This document shows positions 33,445 to 42,707 of a stretch of 54,453 nt of DNA, piece by piece; position 1 is the stretch's first letter, and every line of letters begins with the position of its first letter. The DNA is taken from NCBI RefSeq assembly GCF_002312815.1, contig NZ_NKQJ01000018.1, positions 1 to 54,453 of the forward strand, written 5' to 3'. The notes beneath the pieces are model-generated. The model had not been told where the DNA came from, searched no databases, and saw only the letters and a program-made list of their open reading frames with translations. The DNA is from Agaribacterium haliotis. Its GTDB lineage: Bacteria; Pseudomonadota; Gammaproteobacteria; Pseudomonadales; Cellvibrionaceae. The translations under genes and the position numbers were made by a program.

Positions 33445-34362
33445 TTACTGAATATGGCTGGGATTTAATAAAATCCAATTGCGCACCTGTTTAGGAGAGG
33501 TCCCAACAAAGGCTTCAAGGTCCTCACTCTGACGCAAAAAGGCCATACCTTCATTTATTGCTCGCAGCAGGGCCCTGGCGTAAGGCTTATTTTTATTGAT
33601 TAAAAAATGCCGGCTGCCGTCGAGTGCGACTTTCACCCCCGGCACTGGCAGCGCGGGCACCCCTTCAATATTGGTTAACAAATCATCGCGAGTGGAAAAT
33701 TTATACAGCGTAAAATCCGCCCTGCCCGCCATCAACATCTGATGCATGCGGGTGTGCTGGGCAGTTAATACAGAATTATCGGTAATTGAATTTAACGCGG
33801 CTTTATCGTGATGCCAAAATTCAACCGTAATACCTTTATAATTTTTGTAATCTCGCTGTGGCTGAGCACTTAATAAAATCGGGTGGTCCGTCAGACTGTA
33901 CAGACCTTTTACAAAGTAGCCCCGGCGTATTAATGCATCGCTGACATAGACCTTGCTTGTATCACCGTCACTGAGCCAGGCACTCTCAGTTAGGATATCG
34001 GCACGGCCATCTTCGAGCAAACGTATGGCGCGGGCGTGACTCGGCGCATCGAGCATGGTCAACGGCATCTGCCAGCCCGCTGCACGCAGGGCTTTGCAGG
34101 CGATCAGAGTTTCGTAAAAACCTCGCGTAAAGTCGTGACCTTTGGGCAGGGAATAATCCACGCAACTTTGCTCGCCGAGCTGTTCTTGCCAGAGCTTAGG
34201 TAAACCGCGCGCAACAAATGTCAGCCCCGCGGGGGGAGCCGCAGCGCTAAAATCAACACTGCCCGGCGCTAAAGCGCTATCGTGCTCAGCTGCATGTAAC
34301 GAGCCTGACTGTGCAAAAAAAACACAACACAAGAAAAAATAAAAGCTCGATGATCGTAACAT
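33445..34362 (-). CDS. Solute-binding family 3-like periplasmic protein
   Basis: A 305-residue exported protein with a signal peptide (FYFFLCCVFFAQSGSLHAAE) and a family-3 binding fold: GFYETLIACKALRAAGWQMP, ARAIRLLEDGRADILTESAW, ILLSAQPQRDYKNYKGITVE, MHQMLMAGRADFTLYKFS. It lacks a transporter partner, and the ending ALLRAINEGMAFLRQSEDLE matches the remnant at 11097. Such lone proteins often feed sensor kinases or are uncharacterised. ATG 34362 chosen so that the signal peptide starts the protein; the frame extends to 34461 without support. Confidence 0.75.
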   Translation of the reverse strand: MLRSSSFYFFLCCVFFAQSGSLHAAEHDSALAPGSVDFSAAAPPAGLTFVARGLPKLWQEQLGEQSCVDYSLPKGHDFTRGFYETLIACKALRAAGWQMPLTMLDAPSHARAIRLLEDGRADILTESAWLSDGDTSKVYVSDALIRRGYFVKGLYSLTDHPILLSAQPQRDYKNYKGITVEFWHHDKAALNSITDNSVLTAQHTRMHQMLMAGRADFTLYKFSTRDDLLTNIEGVPALPVPGVKVALDGSRHFLINKNKPYARALLRAINEGMAFLRQSEDLEAFVGTSPKQVRNWILLNPSHIQ

Positions 34363-34558
34363 TGGCGCAGAGTTCAGCAGGTCCGATTTACAGGCGCAAT
34401 ACACAAAACAAAGTGCGCCTGTGAATAGCTCTATCTTGGCAAAGAAGCATGCCGGCCGCAATCAACAAAACAAGCGTTTAAATGTTTTTGGCTAAAGTTG
34501 CGCAATAGAACATCACAGAGCGATCAATATCTAGACAAGCTAGCCCGAGGCAACTGCC

Positions 34559-35206
34559 CTAACAAGCGATGTCTAATGCCGTGCGCGGCAAGCTGTGAGT
34601 GCGCTCGGCAATGCGCTGGCCAAAATTTCGGCAGTGAGACAAGACGCCCGCACTTGTTGTTGTCCCCGCAGCCAGCGGTGACGATAACAAAGACGAGCCC
34701 GTACTGAGGGTAAGGCCGCTTTGACCGCCGCGCTCGCCATAGCGAATATCGTCGGCAACCACCGGGCTAATTGCCCTGTCTGCGCAGCCGACCCAAAGCA
34801 TCAAGTGGCGCATGGCAAACGATACCAACCAATTCAACACCGCCCGGCCCTCGTCACCAGGGGCATCGCTAAAACTAAAACCCGCAGCCAATTTATTTTG
34901 CCAATTGAGATTGAAATCGCCGTGGCGTTGATGGCTGTCGATTGCAAACTTTTCAAACTGCCAGGCAATGCTGCCCAGCGATGTCGACGAAGCAAAAACA
35001 ATGGCGTCGGAGGCGTCCAAAGTTAACCACTGCTCGGCTGTGATAAGGCCATCTTCACCGATGGCAATTTGTTCAACCTTGGTTGCCTCAAACTCGATCA
35101 TTGCCTGCACCAGCGCGTCAAGCTGTGCCTGACAAGCTTCACTGAGCACGGCGTCGCCAGCGCTAATATCGCGGGCATGATAAAAGACAAGAGAAATCGT
35201 TCTCAT
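34559..35206 (-). CDS. Flavodoxin/NAD(P)H-quinone reductase-like protein
   Basis: A 215-residue protein of the flavodoxin/WrbA fold: RTISLVFYHARDISAG opens the sheet, then SDAIVFASSTSLGSIAWQFE (FMN phosphate-type turn), WQNKLAAGFSFSDAPGDEGR and HLMLWVGCAD. The first phosphate loop is atypical (YHARDIS), so FMN binding is likely but unproved. The C-terminal ~55 residues (Ser/Thr/Gly-rich) are not conserved-looking. AGGAG lies 6 nt before the ATG at 35206. Confidence 0.75.
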   Translation of the reverse strand: MRTISLVFYHARDISAGDAVLSEACQAQLDALVQAMIEFEATKVEQIAIGEDGLITAEQWLTLDASDAIVFASSTSLGSIAWQFEKFAIDSHQRHGDFNLNWQNKLAAGFSFSDAPGDEGRAVLNWLVSFAMRHLMLWVGCADRAISPVVADDIRYGERGGQSGLTLSTGSSLLSSPLAAGTTTSAGVLSHCRNFGQRIAERTHSLPRTALDIAC

Positions 35207-35346
35207 CGGGCTCTCCTGAGCAGCTACTCGTTTGAGCAGCACATAGCAGCTAAATAATCGAAAACTTAAGCCTAACTATCTCACTTTTTTAAACACAAAA
35301 ACTGCGCGGTGAGTCGAATTACAAAAAAAATGAGACAAATGTACTA

Positions 35347-35609
35347 GGGCCTGTTAACACTAATTAAATACGCTCTGCTGGAGCCTGAGTATTCGACCAG
35401 AAAGGCACTTTGAGTGCAGTTTAGCAAGCTAAATAAGCGATAAGTAACGCATCGGGGCGGATATTCAGGCCCAGCCCTTCGGGTTGTGCCCCTCATCCCG
35501 CTCTCTGTGTTGTTTGTCGCTTATTTGGAGCAACCAAACTGCGCTCCAAACGCCTAGATAGCAGAATGAGGGGCGCAACAGCGTGCATTTAATTAGTGTT
35601 AACAGGCCC
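35347..35609. mobile_element. 263-bp MITE-like element, copy 2
   Basis: Same length as copy 1 (1179-1441) and about 97% identical, with the same 23-bp perfect terminal inverted repeats starting GGGCCTGTTAACAC and flanking TA (35345-35346 and 35610-35611). It lies 33 bp past the stop of the TolC-type gene and 140 bp upstream of the flavodoxin-like gene start, so it may terminate the efflux operon. Confidence 0.85.
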
Positions 35610-35642
35610 TACCCGCAAAAAACGGGGAGTCGGCGCTAAGGC

Positions 35643-37169
35643 TTAAACACCTGCACCGGAGCTACGCGGCTCGTTTTCTAAGTACTCAAGAATACGGCCG
35701 TTCTGGCGCAGGTACTCGACGTAACTTTTGATATAACTCGCATCGGCGCTGACCTGTTGACTGCGCGCTGCGGCGAGGCGACTTTGTAAATCGAGCACAA
35801 AAAAGTTATTGCTGCGCCCAACAGCCATTTTTTCCTCTTCGGCGTTTAATGTCAGCTGGGCAAGTTGCACCGAGCGTTTGGCTGCCTCAACTCGTTTCCA
35901 ATCCTGCCTTAAACGATAGGCGGCGGTATCCAACGTCAACAATATGCGCTGTTCCAACTGTTTGATCTGTAACTGCGCCTGGCGCAGTGCCAATTGCGAG
36001 CGCCGAGCCTGAGCCCGGCCCTGCTTGTTAGTCAGCGGTACAGAAAAGTTTAAGCCGACATAGTGGCCCGCTTCGTGTTCACCCCGGTAGGCCTCGTAGG
36101 CTTGGTCTAAGCCGCGTTCGGCCGTTTCCGAACTCTGTTGATAACGCATCACTAAGTCGAGCTGGGGCAGGCGATTGCGCTGATCGCGCTTGAGTTCCGT
36201 CTGGCGATTTTGTTGCTGTAATTGAGCAATATTAAAATCAGGGCGCAAGGCCAAGGCCTGATCAAAATCAGCCTTGGTATCCACATCTACCTCAATGATT
36301 GCAGGCAGCGTTGCAACCTGCACGCGCCCCATAACCGCATCAAGATCACTAAACAGCAGTGCTTTTAAACTATTTTCCTGTAAACGCAAAAGCTGCTCTG
36401 CGCGAATAACGGCATCTTCGCGCAGCGCATAGGTCGCATCGGGGCGATATAAATCGCTCTGCGCAACTTTGCCAAGGCGGTGTCGCTCCTGCTCTTGCTC
36501 AAGCGTTTGCTTAGCCAAATCACGGTTTTCAATAGCAATATTTAAACCCTGCTGCGCTGCGTACATATCGACGTAAGCCGCAACCACATCTTTAACCAAG
36601 CTCATCATGTCATCTTTAAACTGCAGTTGAGCGAGCTTTTGGTTGTTTTGTTGAAGGCGAACATCGCTGTAGGCCGATGCCAGCCACGCGCCTTTTAACA
36701 AAGGCTGAATGATTTCAAGCGAGCTGTAATAACCGGAGGCATCGGGCAAAAGTATCTCACCGCTTTCATACGAACGCGCATCGACACCGAGGCGCCACTT
36801 TGTGCCCGTTGGCAATAAGCCGCGAAGGCCTGACGCCGCACTTTTTTGCGCACTTGCCGACGGCGCAGAAAATAGTTCACTGCTGGTTTTACCATCGCCC
36901 TCGTTATAGCTGCTAAAAAACTCCGCATCGTGCCGGGCTTTAGCGAGTTCTAAATCTTGTTGTGCGTATTCGGGGTTAAATTCCGCAAGTTTAAGCTGGT
37001 AGCTCGAACTAAATGCCAAACTAATAGCTTGTTCCAGATCGATTTTAAATATTTGTTGCTGCGAGGTATTCGCCCAGGCGGGCTTAACTGAAAAGGAAAA
37101 AACAATAAAAAATACACCCGAGAACAAAAGCACAATAAGGCGCTGTTGAGTGTTAGGGAGTGAGCGCAT
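35643..37169 (-). CDS. TolC-family outer-membrane efflux channel
   Basis: A 508-residue outer-membrane factor. Signal peptide LIVLLFSGVFFIVFSFSVKP, then the two-repeat OEP layout with long helices and short beta segments: IDLEQAISLAFSSSYQLKLA, AQQGLNIAIENRDLAKQTLE, LDAVMGRVQVATLPAI, VPLTNKQGRAQARRSQLALR. It forms a trimeric channel for the ABC efflux system transcribed just before it (ends at 37243). It is the only outer-membrane channel in the window, so the RND pumps at 1484 and 49181 may share it. The start ATG 37169 has GGAG 6 nt upstream. Confidence 0.9.
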   Translation of the reverse strand: MRSLPNTQQRLIVLLFSGVFFIVFSFSVKPAWANTSQQQIFKIDLEQAISLAFSSSYQLKLAEFNPEYAQQDLELAKARHDAEFFSSYNEGDGKTSSELFSAPSASAQKSAASGLRGLLPTGTKWRLGVDARSYESGEILLPDASGYYSSLEIIQPLLKGAWLASAYSDVRLQQNNQKLAQLQFKDDMMSLVKDVVAAYVDMYAAQQGLNIAIENRDLAKQTLEQEQERHRLGKVAQSDLYRPDATYALREDAVIRAEQLLRLQENSLKALLFSDLDAVMGRVQVATLPAIIEVDVDTKADFDQALALRPDFNIAQLQQQNRQTELKRDQRNRLPQLDLVMRYQQSSETAERGLDQAYEAYRGEHEAGHYVGLNFSVPLTNKQGRAQARRSQLALRQAQLQIKQLEQRILLTLDTAAYRLRQDWKRVEAAKRSVQLAQLTLNAEEEKMAVGRSNNFFVLDLQSRLAAARSQQVSADASYIKSYVEYLRQNGRILEYLENEPRSSGAGV

Positions 37170-37242
37170 GAAAGTCTCCAAAGAGCGCGAAGAACCGGGC
37201 CAGGCCCGGCTCTAACCAAAAAAAGACAAATCTAAAATAAAA

Positions 37243-39774
37243 CTAGGCGTAAGCACGCAGGGCAATATTGGGTTTAATAGAGGCAGTGCGCAGCGCCGGC
37301 ACCAATAGCGCCAGGCCCAATACCAAAGTAACCAAAACCAGGGTGCCGGCGTAAACCAAATAAGCATTGACCTCAAAACCACTGTTGACAATGCCATTGG
37401 GGCCTGAGCCCAAGGCTTGCTCCATTACTCGCCCGAGCACATCAGAAATCAGCAAACCAAAAAACAGGCCAATACCCAACTGCCAGCGCACCGTTTTTAG
37501 AACAAGCATCACCACATTATTTTTATTGGCGCCAAGCGCCATATGGATACCGTACTCGCGCTGGCGCTGTTGCGCCGTAAATGAAGCAATACCGTACAAA
37601 CCCGCTGCCGCCATTAACAGTGCAACCACGGCAAAGCTGATAATAAAATTCATAATCAGCCTGGCAAACATGTCGTTCTGCTCAATTAATCCGGCGATGG
37701 TTTGATACTTGCCAAGCGGCGCCATTTTTGTGCTCTGACTGGCAATAGCCTGGCTAACATCTTGAGCGTAATTTTCTATTCTGCCATCTGCTGTTACCAA
37801 CACATTCATCACCCGCGATATCCACTGGCGATTGTTTAAATACACACTTAAATACGGCCCGGTTGTACCGCTAGCGCGGGCGTTTTCATAACCCTTAGTT
37901 GATATCAGCGCTGGCGTCACCCCGACAACGGTCATCCAGGGAGTCCAGTCGTCTTTGTCGCGATTCTGCGGCTCCCAGGTATTGCCCGGTTGCATTAGGC
38001 GCAGGCGCTTGCCGATAGGGTTTTGCCCTGGGAAAAATTCATTGGCAAAATTCTGATTAATCACAACAACCGGGCGGCTGTCGGCATCATCGGTTTTGAG
38101 GAAAAATCGCCCCTGAACCGGGCTTTTACCATGTAGTTCAAAATACTGTTCGCTGACAATATTGGAATTAACCGATACTAAATCTTCTTTGCTAAGTGTG
38201 GTCTGCCCTTCAATTTCAACGGAGCGAAGATTGGCGGCCAAATTTGCCGTATAAGCGTACGCGACATGACGAATGCCGGGAATCGCGGCGACTTCTCGCT
38301 CGACACTGTCGTAGAAGGTCTGCACCGACGCCTCGCTGTCGTAGCCGGCTTCATGCGTGACGTACAGCATATTTTGCAAGATTTTTTCAGGTTGCCACGG
38401 CAACTGCCGGTCAAGTGCATCGCTTACAGTCAAACCAAAAAAACTGGCAGTAACAATAAGAATGACCGTTAAACCAATCTGCACCGACATCAAAATATTG
38501 CCCGCGCGGCTTGAACTTAAACTACTTGATGTGCGCGAGTTATCTTTTAGCGAATCGTTATTGTAGCGGCCACTTATTTTAATAATCGCCGATAAGCTCG
38601 ACACCAATACAGCGAGCAGTACAACACAAATACCGAAAACAAATACCTTGATATCGATGTCCATGCTCCACCAGTACGGCAGGAACTCGCCGTACTGTTC
38701 ATAGAGCAGCCCCCAAATTATTCGCGACGCCCAACTGGCCATCAAAAAGGCAAGAACAAAACCAAAAAACGCAATAAGCAGTGCATCGAGCACCACTTGC
38801 ATGGAAATTTCTCTGCGACTTGCACCGAGTACTTTGCGCATGCTCAGTTCGAACTGGCGCTTGCTTACCCGGGCCAACAATAAGTTGCTGACGTTGGCAC
38901 TGGCGATCATCAGTACAAACAGCGAACCAATTAATACCATAAACATCAGCGCGCGCACCTGTTCATTGGCAATAAGCCAGCCGTAAGGGTTAACACTTAA
39001 ACGCACAAGATCTTTGTTGTGTTCGGGAAACTGCTCGCGCAGATGGCTTGCCATTGTTTCTAAGTCCATGCGCGCCTGATCTTTGCTGACACCTGGTTTT
39101 AAGGTGCCGAGCAGCGTGGCTTTAAATTCGTTGTCGCGCCCGTCTTTTTCCCAGCGCCAGTTGTAGGGTTTCCATATTTGCTGCGAAAAGGGAAATGAAA
39201 AATTATCGGGCATAACACCGATCACCTGGTGAGGTGTGCCATCGAGCAACAGGGTTTCGCCGATCACATCTTCACTGCCGTCAAACTCCTGTTGCCACAC
39301 TTTGTAGCCGATCAGCACCATATCTCCAGCGCTTGCTTCTGCATCGGCAAGCACTGGTAAACGCCCCATCAGCGGCTGAACATTTAACATGGAGAAAAAA
39401 TTTCCGCTGACACGACCTGCCTGATAGCGCACAACTCCGTGATTTGAGCCCGGGTGATAAACCGAATAATTGAGACTGTGAAACGCTGCCAACTCGTTAA
39501 AACTGCTGTTGTTGTTAGCAAAATACTCATAGTCGAGGATGTTGACGCCCTCTTGGTTTTGCCCGTTTGGGTTAAAACTCCGAATCCAGTCGACCGCAAC
39601 AAGTTCTTCGCCGTCGGTAAACTGAGGGTTGTCCCACATAATCATTTTGCTCAGGTTAAACATGGTTAAGGACATAGCCAAACCAATGGATAACACCAGT
39701 ACAGCAATCAAACTTGTACTTAGGTTTTTAAAAAACAAGCGCAGGGTAAACTGTATATTGCCGAATACATTCAT
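37243..39774 (-). CDS. ABC efflux permease with two FtsX domains (MacB-like)
   Basis: An 843-residue permease: helix LSTSLIAVLVLSIGLAMSL at ~18-40, a large MacB-type periplasmic domain (GRLPVLADAEASAGDMVLIG), an FtsX helix group at ~280-400 (FVLMIASANVSNLLLARVSK, with MRKVLGASRREI), a second periplasmic domain (FFLKTDDADSRPVVVINQNF) and a C-terminal FtsX group (YGIHMALGANKNNVVMLVLK). No fused ATPase; that is the gene just upstream. It exports small molecules or peptides in a mechanotransmission cycle with the fusion protein and TolC. Confidence 0.9.
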   Translation of the reverse strand: MNVFGNIQFTLRLFFKNLSTSLIAVLVLSIGLAMSLTMFNLSKMIMWDNPQFTDGEELVAVDWIRSFNPNGQNQEGVNILDYEYFANNNSSFNELAAFHSLNYSVYHPGSNHGVVRYQAGRVSGNFFSMLNVQPLMGRLPVLADAEASAGDMVLIGYKVWQQEFDGSEDVIGETLLLDGTPHQVIGVMPDNFSFPFSQQIWKPYNWRWEKDGRDNEFKATLLGTLKPGVSKDQARMDLETMASHLREQFPEHNKDLVRLSVNPYGWLIANEQVRALMFMVLIGSLFVLMIASANVSNLLLARVSKRQFELSMRKVLGASRREISMQVVLDALLIAFFGFVLAFLMASWASRIIWGLLYEQYGEFLPYWWSMDIDIKVFVFGICVVLLAVLVSSLSAIIKISGRYNNDSLKDNSRTSSSLSSSRAGNILMSVQIGLTVILIVTASFFGLTVSDALDRQLPWQPEKILQNMLYVTHEAGYDSEASVQTFYDSVEREVAAIPGIRHVAYAYTANLAANLRSVEIEGQTTLSKEDLVSVNSNIVSEQYFELHGKSPVQGRFFLKTDDADSRPVVVINQNFANEFFPGQNPIGKRLRLMQPGNTWEPQNRDKDDWTPWMTVVGVTPALISTKGYENARASGTTGPYLSVYLNNRQWISRVMNVLVTADGRIENYAQDVSQAIASQSTKMAPLGKYQTIAGLIEQNDMFARLIMNFIISFAVVALLMAAAGLYGIASFTAQQRQREYGIHMALGANKNNVVMLVLKTVRWQLGIGLFFGLLISDVLGRVMEQALGSGPNGIVNSGFEVNAYLVYAGTLVLVTLVLGLALLVPALRTASIKPNIALRAYA

Positions 39775-39786
39775 CGCTCCGCCCTC

Positions 39787-40506
39787 CTATGCGCCAACCA
39801 TTGCCAGTTCTTGTTCATAACTGGCAACGTGTTCATCGACAACTTTGCCATCGAATAAGTGAATAACCCGGGAAGCAAAACTGTTGTAGCGCTCGTCATG
39901 TGTGACCATGCAAATGGTGGCGCCGAGTTCGTGTAATTCGGCGAGCAGGTCCATCGCTTTTTCACCGTTGCGCGAATCGAGGTTTCCGGTCGGCTCGTCG
40001 GCCAATAAAATTGCCGGTTTGCCAGCGAGTGCACGCGCAATTGCAACGCGCTGCTGTTGGCCACCGCTGAGCTGATTCGGCAAGTGCTTCATGCGATGGC
40101 TCATCTGCACTCGTTCTAACACTTCAGCAACACGCTCGCGGCGCTGCTTTTTTCCAATACCGGCGTAGATCAGCGGCAACTCGACATTTTCCGCAACCGA
40201 CATATCCGAAATCAGATTAAAGCTTTGGAAAATAAAACCCACCTCGCGATTGCGTATGCGCGTTTGCTCGGCAACGGCCAGTGAACTGACGTCGCGGCCA
40301 TTGAGTTGGTAAGTGCCGCTATTGGCATCGTCAAGCAGGCCCATAATCGATAACAAAGTAGATTTACCGCAGCCCGAGGGGCCTGCAATCGAGACAAATT
40401 CGCCTTTGTTTATCTCAAGGTCTATACCGCTAAGTGCGTGCGTTTCGATATCATCGGTGTGATAAACCTTGGTGATAGCCTGCATTTTGATAACTTGATT
40501 TTCCAT
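39787..40506 (-). CDS. ABC efflux ATPase (MacB/LolD type)
   Basis: A 239-residue ATPase with Walker [16 protein letters not shown] (~41-55), Q-loop FIFQSFNLI, signature [15 protein letters not shown], Walker [14 protein letters not shown] and switch His CMVTHDERY. It drives the permease that starts 12 bp downstream. It is the second gene of the MFP-ATPase-permease-TolC operon. Confidence 0.93.
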   Translation of the reverse strand: MENQVIKMQAITKVYHTDDIETHALSGIDLEINKGEFVSIAGPSGCGKSTLLSIMGLLDDANSGTYQLNGRDVSSLAVAEQTRIRNREVGFIFQSFNLISDMSVAENVELPLIYAGIGKKQRRERVAEVLERVQMSHRMKHLPNQLSGGQQQRVAIARALAGKPAILLADEPTGNLDSRNGEKAMDLLAELHELGATICMVTHDERYNSFASRVIHLFDGKVVDEHVASYEQELAMVGA

Positions 40507-40569
40507 AATAATTACCTGCGTCGCCTAAGTTGGTATTCATCTGCCAACTGTGTTTATTGTTTGAACTAC

Positions 40570-41823
40570 TTAATTAAGTTTGATTTGCTGGTGCTGTAGC
40601 CAGCTGGAGCTGTCGGATAAAATAATTTCATCGCCGGGCTGCAAGCCCTCGACTATTTCAATGCTATTGACGGAACTGCGACCAAAACTTACTTTGACCT
40701 GCTCGGCGATATTGCTGCCTTTAACAAAGCGAAAAACCCGGACTTTACTATCGGCACGGGCATAGGCCGGGCGCGAAACAAATGCAACGTCGCTTATGCG
40801 CTGCACCTCAATGGTCGCCTCAACACTGGCGTTGGGGCGCAAGCCCGGTGGCAGCGCTTCAATAAAACTAATATCGACTTCAACCGTGCCCGCCTCAACA
40901 TTGGGGTCAATACGACTGACACTGCCAGCCAGCTTGCCGCCTCGCGTATCCACTTCGGCGTTGAGGCCAAGGCTTAAACGCTTGGCCTGGTGTTCGTCGA
41001 TACGCACACTGGCTTTTAAACTTTTTGGATTAACGACCTGCGCCAGAGCCTGACCAACACTGACTTGCTGCCCCGCTTTTAATTCAAGTTGTTGCAGCAG
41101 ACCGCTAAAACCGGCTTTGACCTGCAGCGCGTCAACTTGCTCATTGAGCAGCGCCAAGCGAGCTTGACTCTGTTCAAGCTTGGCCTGCTCGGCTTTCACC
41201 TGCGCATCAATGGATTCGGCACTTAGCTGGTAGCGCTGTTTTTCTAGCTTAAGTTCTTCCGCCAGGCGCGCGCTGCGCAGGCTCGAGCGCAAACTGGCCT
41301 GCTCACTTTCCAAACCGCGCTCGAACAGTTGTTTATCAATTTGGGCGTCGAGCTCGGCTTGTTTAAACTCGGTTTCAGTGCGACTTAAAGCACTGCGACT
41401 GCTGAGCAGCGAGCTTTGCAGCTCGGCTTTGCGCACTAAAAAGTTCGCTTCATCGGTCAGCAGTTGGAGTTCGGCCTGCTGCTGCTGTTGCAGCAACTCG
41501 GAGTTACTCAACTCCAGGATCAAGCTTTGTGGCTCTACCTCGGCGCCGGGCAACACGTGAATACGCTCAACCCGACCGGCACTTTGCGCGCTGATCCAAC
41601 GCACCTCTTCCGGCTCCAGACTGCCCACGCCGTGCAACTCGTGACGCATCTCACCGCGCTCGACTTTGCCGCGAAAAACCAGATCCCTGTCAACTTCGTA
41701 GGGCCCGGGTGTGTAAAAAATAAAAAATAAGCCCACAATCAGCGCCGCAGCCAACAGTGCGGCAATTGCCAATCGTTGTTTAAGCTGTTTGCGGCGCCCC
41801 AGTTCAGGCCTGTGCACATCCAT
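40570..41823 (-). CDS. ABC efflux membrane-fusion protein (HlyD/MacA type)
   Basis: A 417-residue adaptor. An N-terminal helix (LAIAALLAAALIVGLFFIFY, ~19-39) anchors it. A lipoyl half-motif (RWISAQSAGRVERIHVLPGA) precedes a long coiled-coil hairpin (~105-215, with many Gln/Glu/Leu residues) and the second half-motif (LQVKAGFSGLLQQLELKAGQ). Beta-barrel follows (VDTRGGKLAGSVSRIDPNVE). It is the first gene of the operon; a sigma-54 promoter candidate lies 62 bp upstream. Confidence 0.9.
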   Translation of the reverse strand: MDVHRPELGRRKQLKQRLAIAALLAAALIVGLFFIFYTPGPYEVDRDLVFRGKVERGEMRHELHGVGSLEPEEVRWISAQSAGRVERIHVLPGAEVEPQSLILELSNSELLQQQQQAELQLLTDEANFLVRKAELQSSLLSSRSALSRTETEFKQAELDAQIDKQLFERGLESEQASLRSSLRSARLAEELKLEKQRYQLSAESIDAQVKAEQAKLEQSQARLALLNEQVDALQVKAGFSGLLQQLELKAGQQVSVGQALAQVVNPKSLKASVRIDEHQAKRLSLGLNAEVDTRGGKLAGSVSRIDPNVEAGTVEVDISFIEALPPGLRPNASVEATIEVQRISDVAFVSRPAYARADSKVRVFRFVKGSNIAEQVKVSFGRSSVNSIEIVEGLQPGDEIILSDSSSWLQHQQIKLN

Positions 41824-41846
41824 GCTCCATCCTCATCTTTGCTGCG

Positions 41847-41861
41847 ATGTCGTGGCGACAT
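41847..41861. promoter_or_regulatory. Inverted repeat in the leader of the ABC efflux operon
   Basis: ATGTCG and CGACAT with a TGG spacer lie between the predicted start of transcription (~41873) and the MFP start codon. Either a short mRNA hairpin or an operator. Confidence 0.35.
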
Positions 41862-41884
41862 GCCAACGACCTTAAGCAGAGTAT

Positions 41885-41900
41885 TGAAATAAGCGTGCCA
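41885..41900 (-). promoter_or_regulatory. Sigma-54 promoter of the ABC efflux operon
   Basis: On the minus strand TGGCACG-N4-TTTCA, against the consensus TGGCACG-N4-TTGCW: the -24 element is perfect and the -12 element has one mismatch (T for G). It is correctly spaced and 62 bp before the MFP start. The sigma-54 activator gene at 44042 lies 2.2 kb upstream on the same strand. Confidence 0.6.
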
Positions 41901-41989
41901 AAACGTAATCACACACTAAACCCTTGTTTTTATTGAGCTTTTACATAAAGAGCCCCTCTAGAACAGCGGCGCAACGAGAGGGCGTCCCA

Positions 41990-42023
41990 TTTTCGAGACG
42001 GCGCGCGTATCGTTTTCGAGACG
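41990..42023. promoter_or_regulatory. Paired direct repeats, candidate activator sites
   Basis: TTTTCGAGACG occurs at 41990-42000 and again at 42013-42023, 23 bp apart and about 120-150 bp upstream of the predicted sigma-54 start site. The position suits enhancer-binding sites for an NtrC-type regulator. Confidence 0.45.
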
Positions 42024-42271
42024 TAGGAGTTAGGCGACAGCGGCGGACGGCTTAGTAAAGCCGAGCTATAAAATGCAGAAATAAAGTACAATGTCAGCGC
42101 TACTTTTGGCCGCGACACTGTTGATCGTGACATTGTGAGCTTAATAAGCTCTTGGCGAAGGCAAAAGCCGTGTGCTGATTTCAGCCAGTTTAAAAACGCT
42201 AAGAGCTGACTACCACCGGCAGCACCTATATCAGCTAAAAAGAATTACCGTTAAATAAGGAAACAAAAATA

Positions 42272-42649
42272 ATGCTAGCGACAGGACAATTTGACGTAGA
42301 ACTTAAACCCGCTCAAGACAGCGACTACGACGCCGGCCGCATGTTGATAAACAAAAGTTACAGTGGCCAGCTGCAGGGCAGTGGCAAAGGCCAGATGTTA
42401 AGTAAACGCAGCGACAGCGGCAGTGCCGCCTATGTTGCTATCGAAGAGTTTAACGGCAGTGTCGACGGCAAAGTCGGCAGTTTTAGCCTGCTGCACCGCG
42501 GCCTGATGAGCAGCGAAAATCAGAGCCTGGACATCGTGATTATTGAAGGTTCGGGCACGGGTGAGCTGCACGGCATTGAAGGTGAGCTGAGCATTGAACA
42601 AAAAGCCGGTGAGCACCTTTACCAGCTGAACTACCAGCTTCCCGGCTAA
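42272..42649 (+). CDS. DUF3224-domain protein
   Basis: A 125-residue protein of the DUF3224 family, which folds as an allene-oxide-cyclase-like beta barrel: ATGQFDVELKPAQDSD, INKSYSGQLQGSGKGQML, AYVAIEEFNGSVDGKVGSFS, LLHRGLM and VIIEGSGTGELHGIEGEL are its hallmarks. The function is unknown. AAGGA precedes the ATG by 11 nt. It lies on the opposite strand between the two-component genes and the efflux operon and reads convergently toward the kinase gene, ending 58 bp from it. Confidence 0.85.
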   Translation: MLATGQFDVELKPAQDSDYDAGRMLINKSYSGQLQGSGKGQMLSKRSDSGSAAYVAIEEFNGSVDGKVGSFSLLHRGLMSSENQSLDIVIIEGSGTGELHGIEGELSIEQKAGEHLYQLNYQLPG

Positions 42650-42707
42650 TGTAAATAGACTATAAAACAAACGGCGGATAAATAGCGCAGACCGCTAAGA
42701 GCGGGGG

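Noticed and set aside
42110-42180. Sigma-54 promoter for the DUF3224 gene
   Set aside because: GG...GC pairs occur, but not with the required 10-bp spacing.
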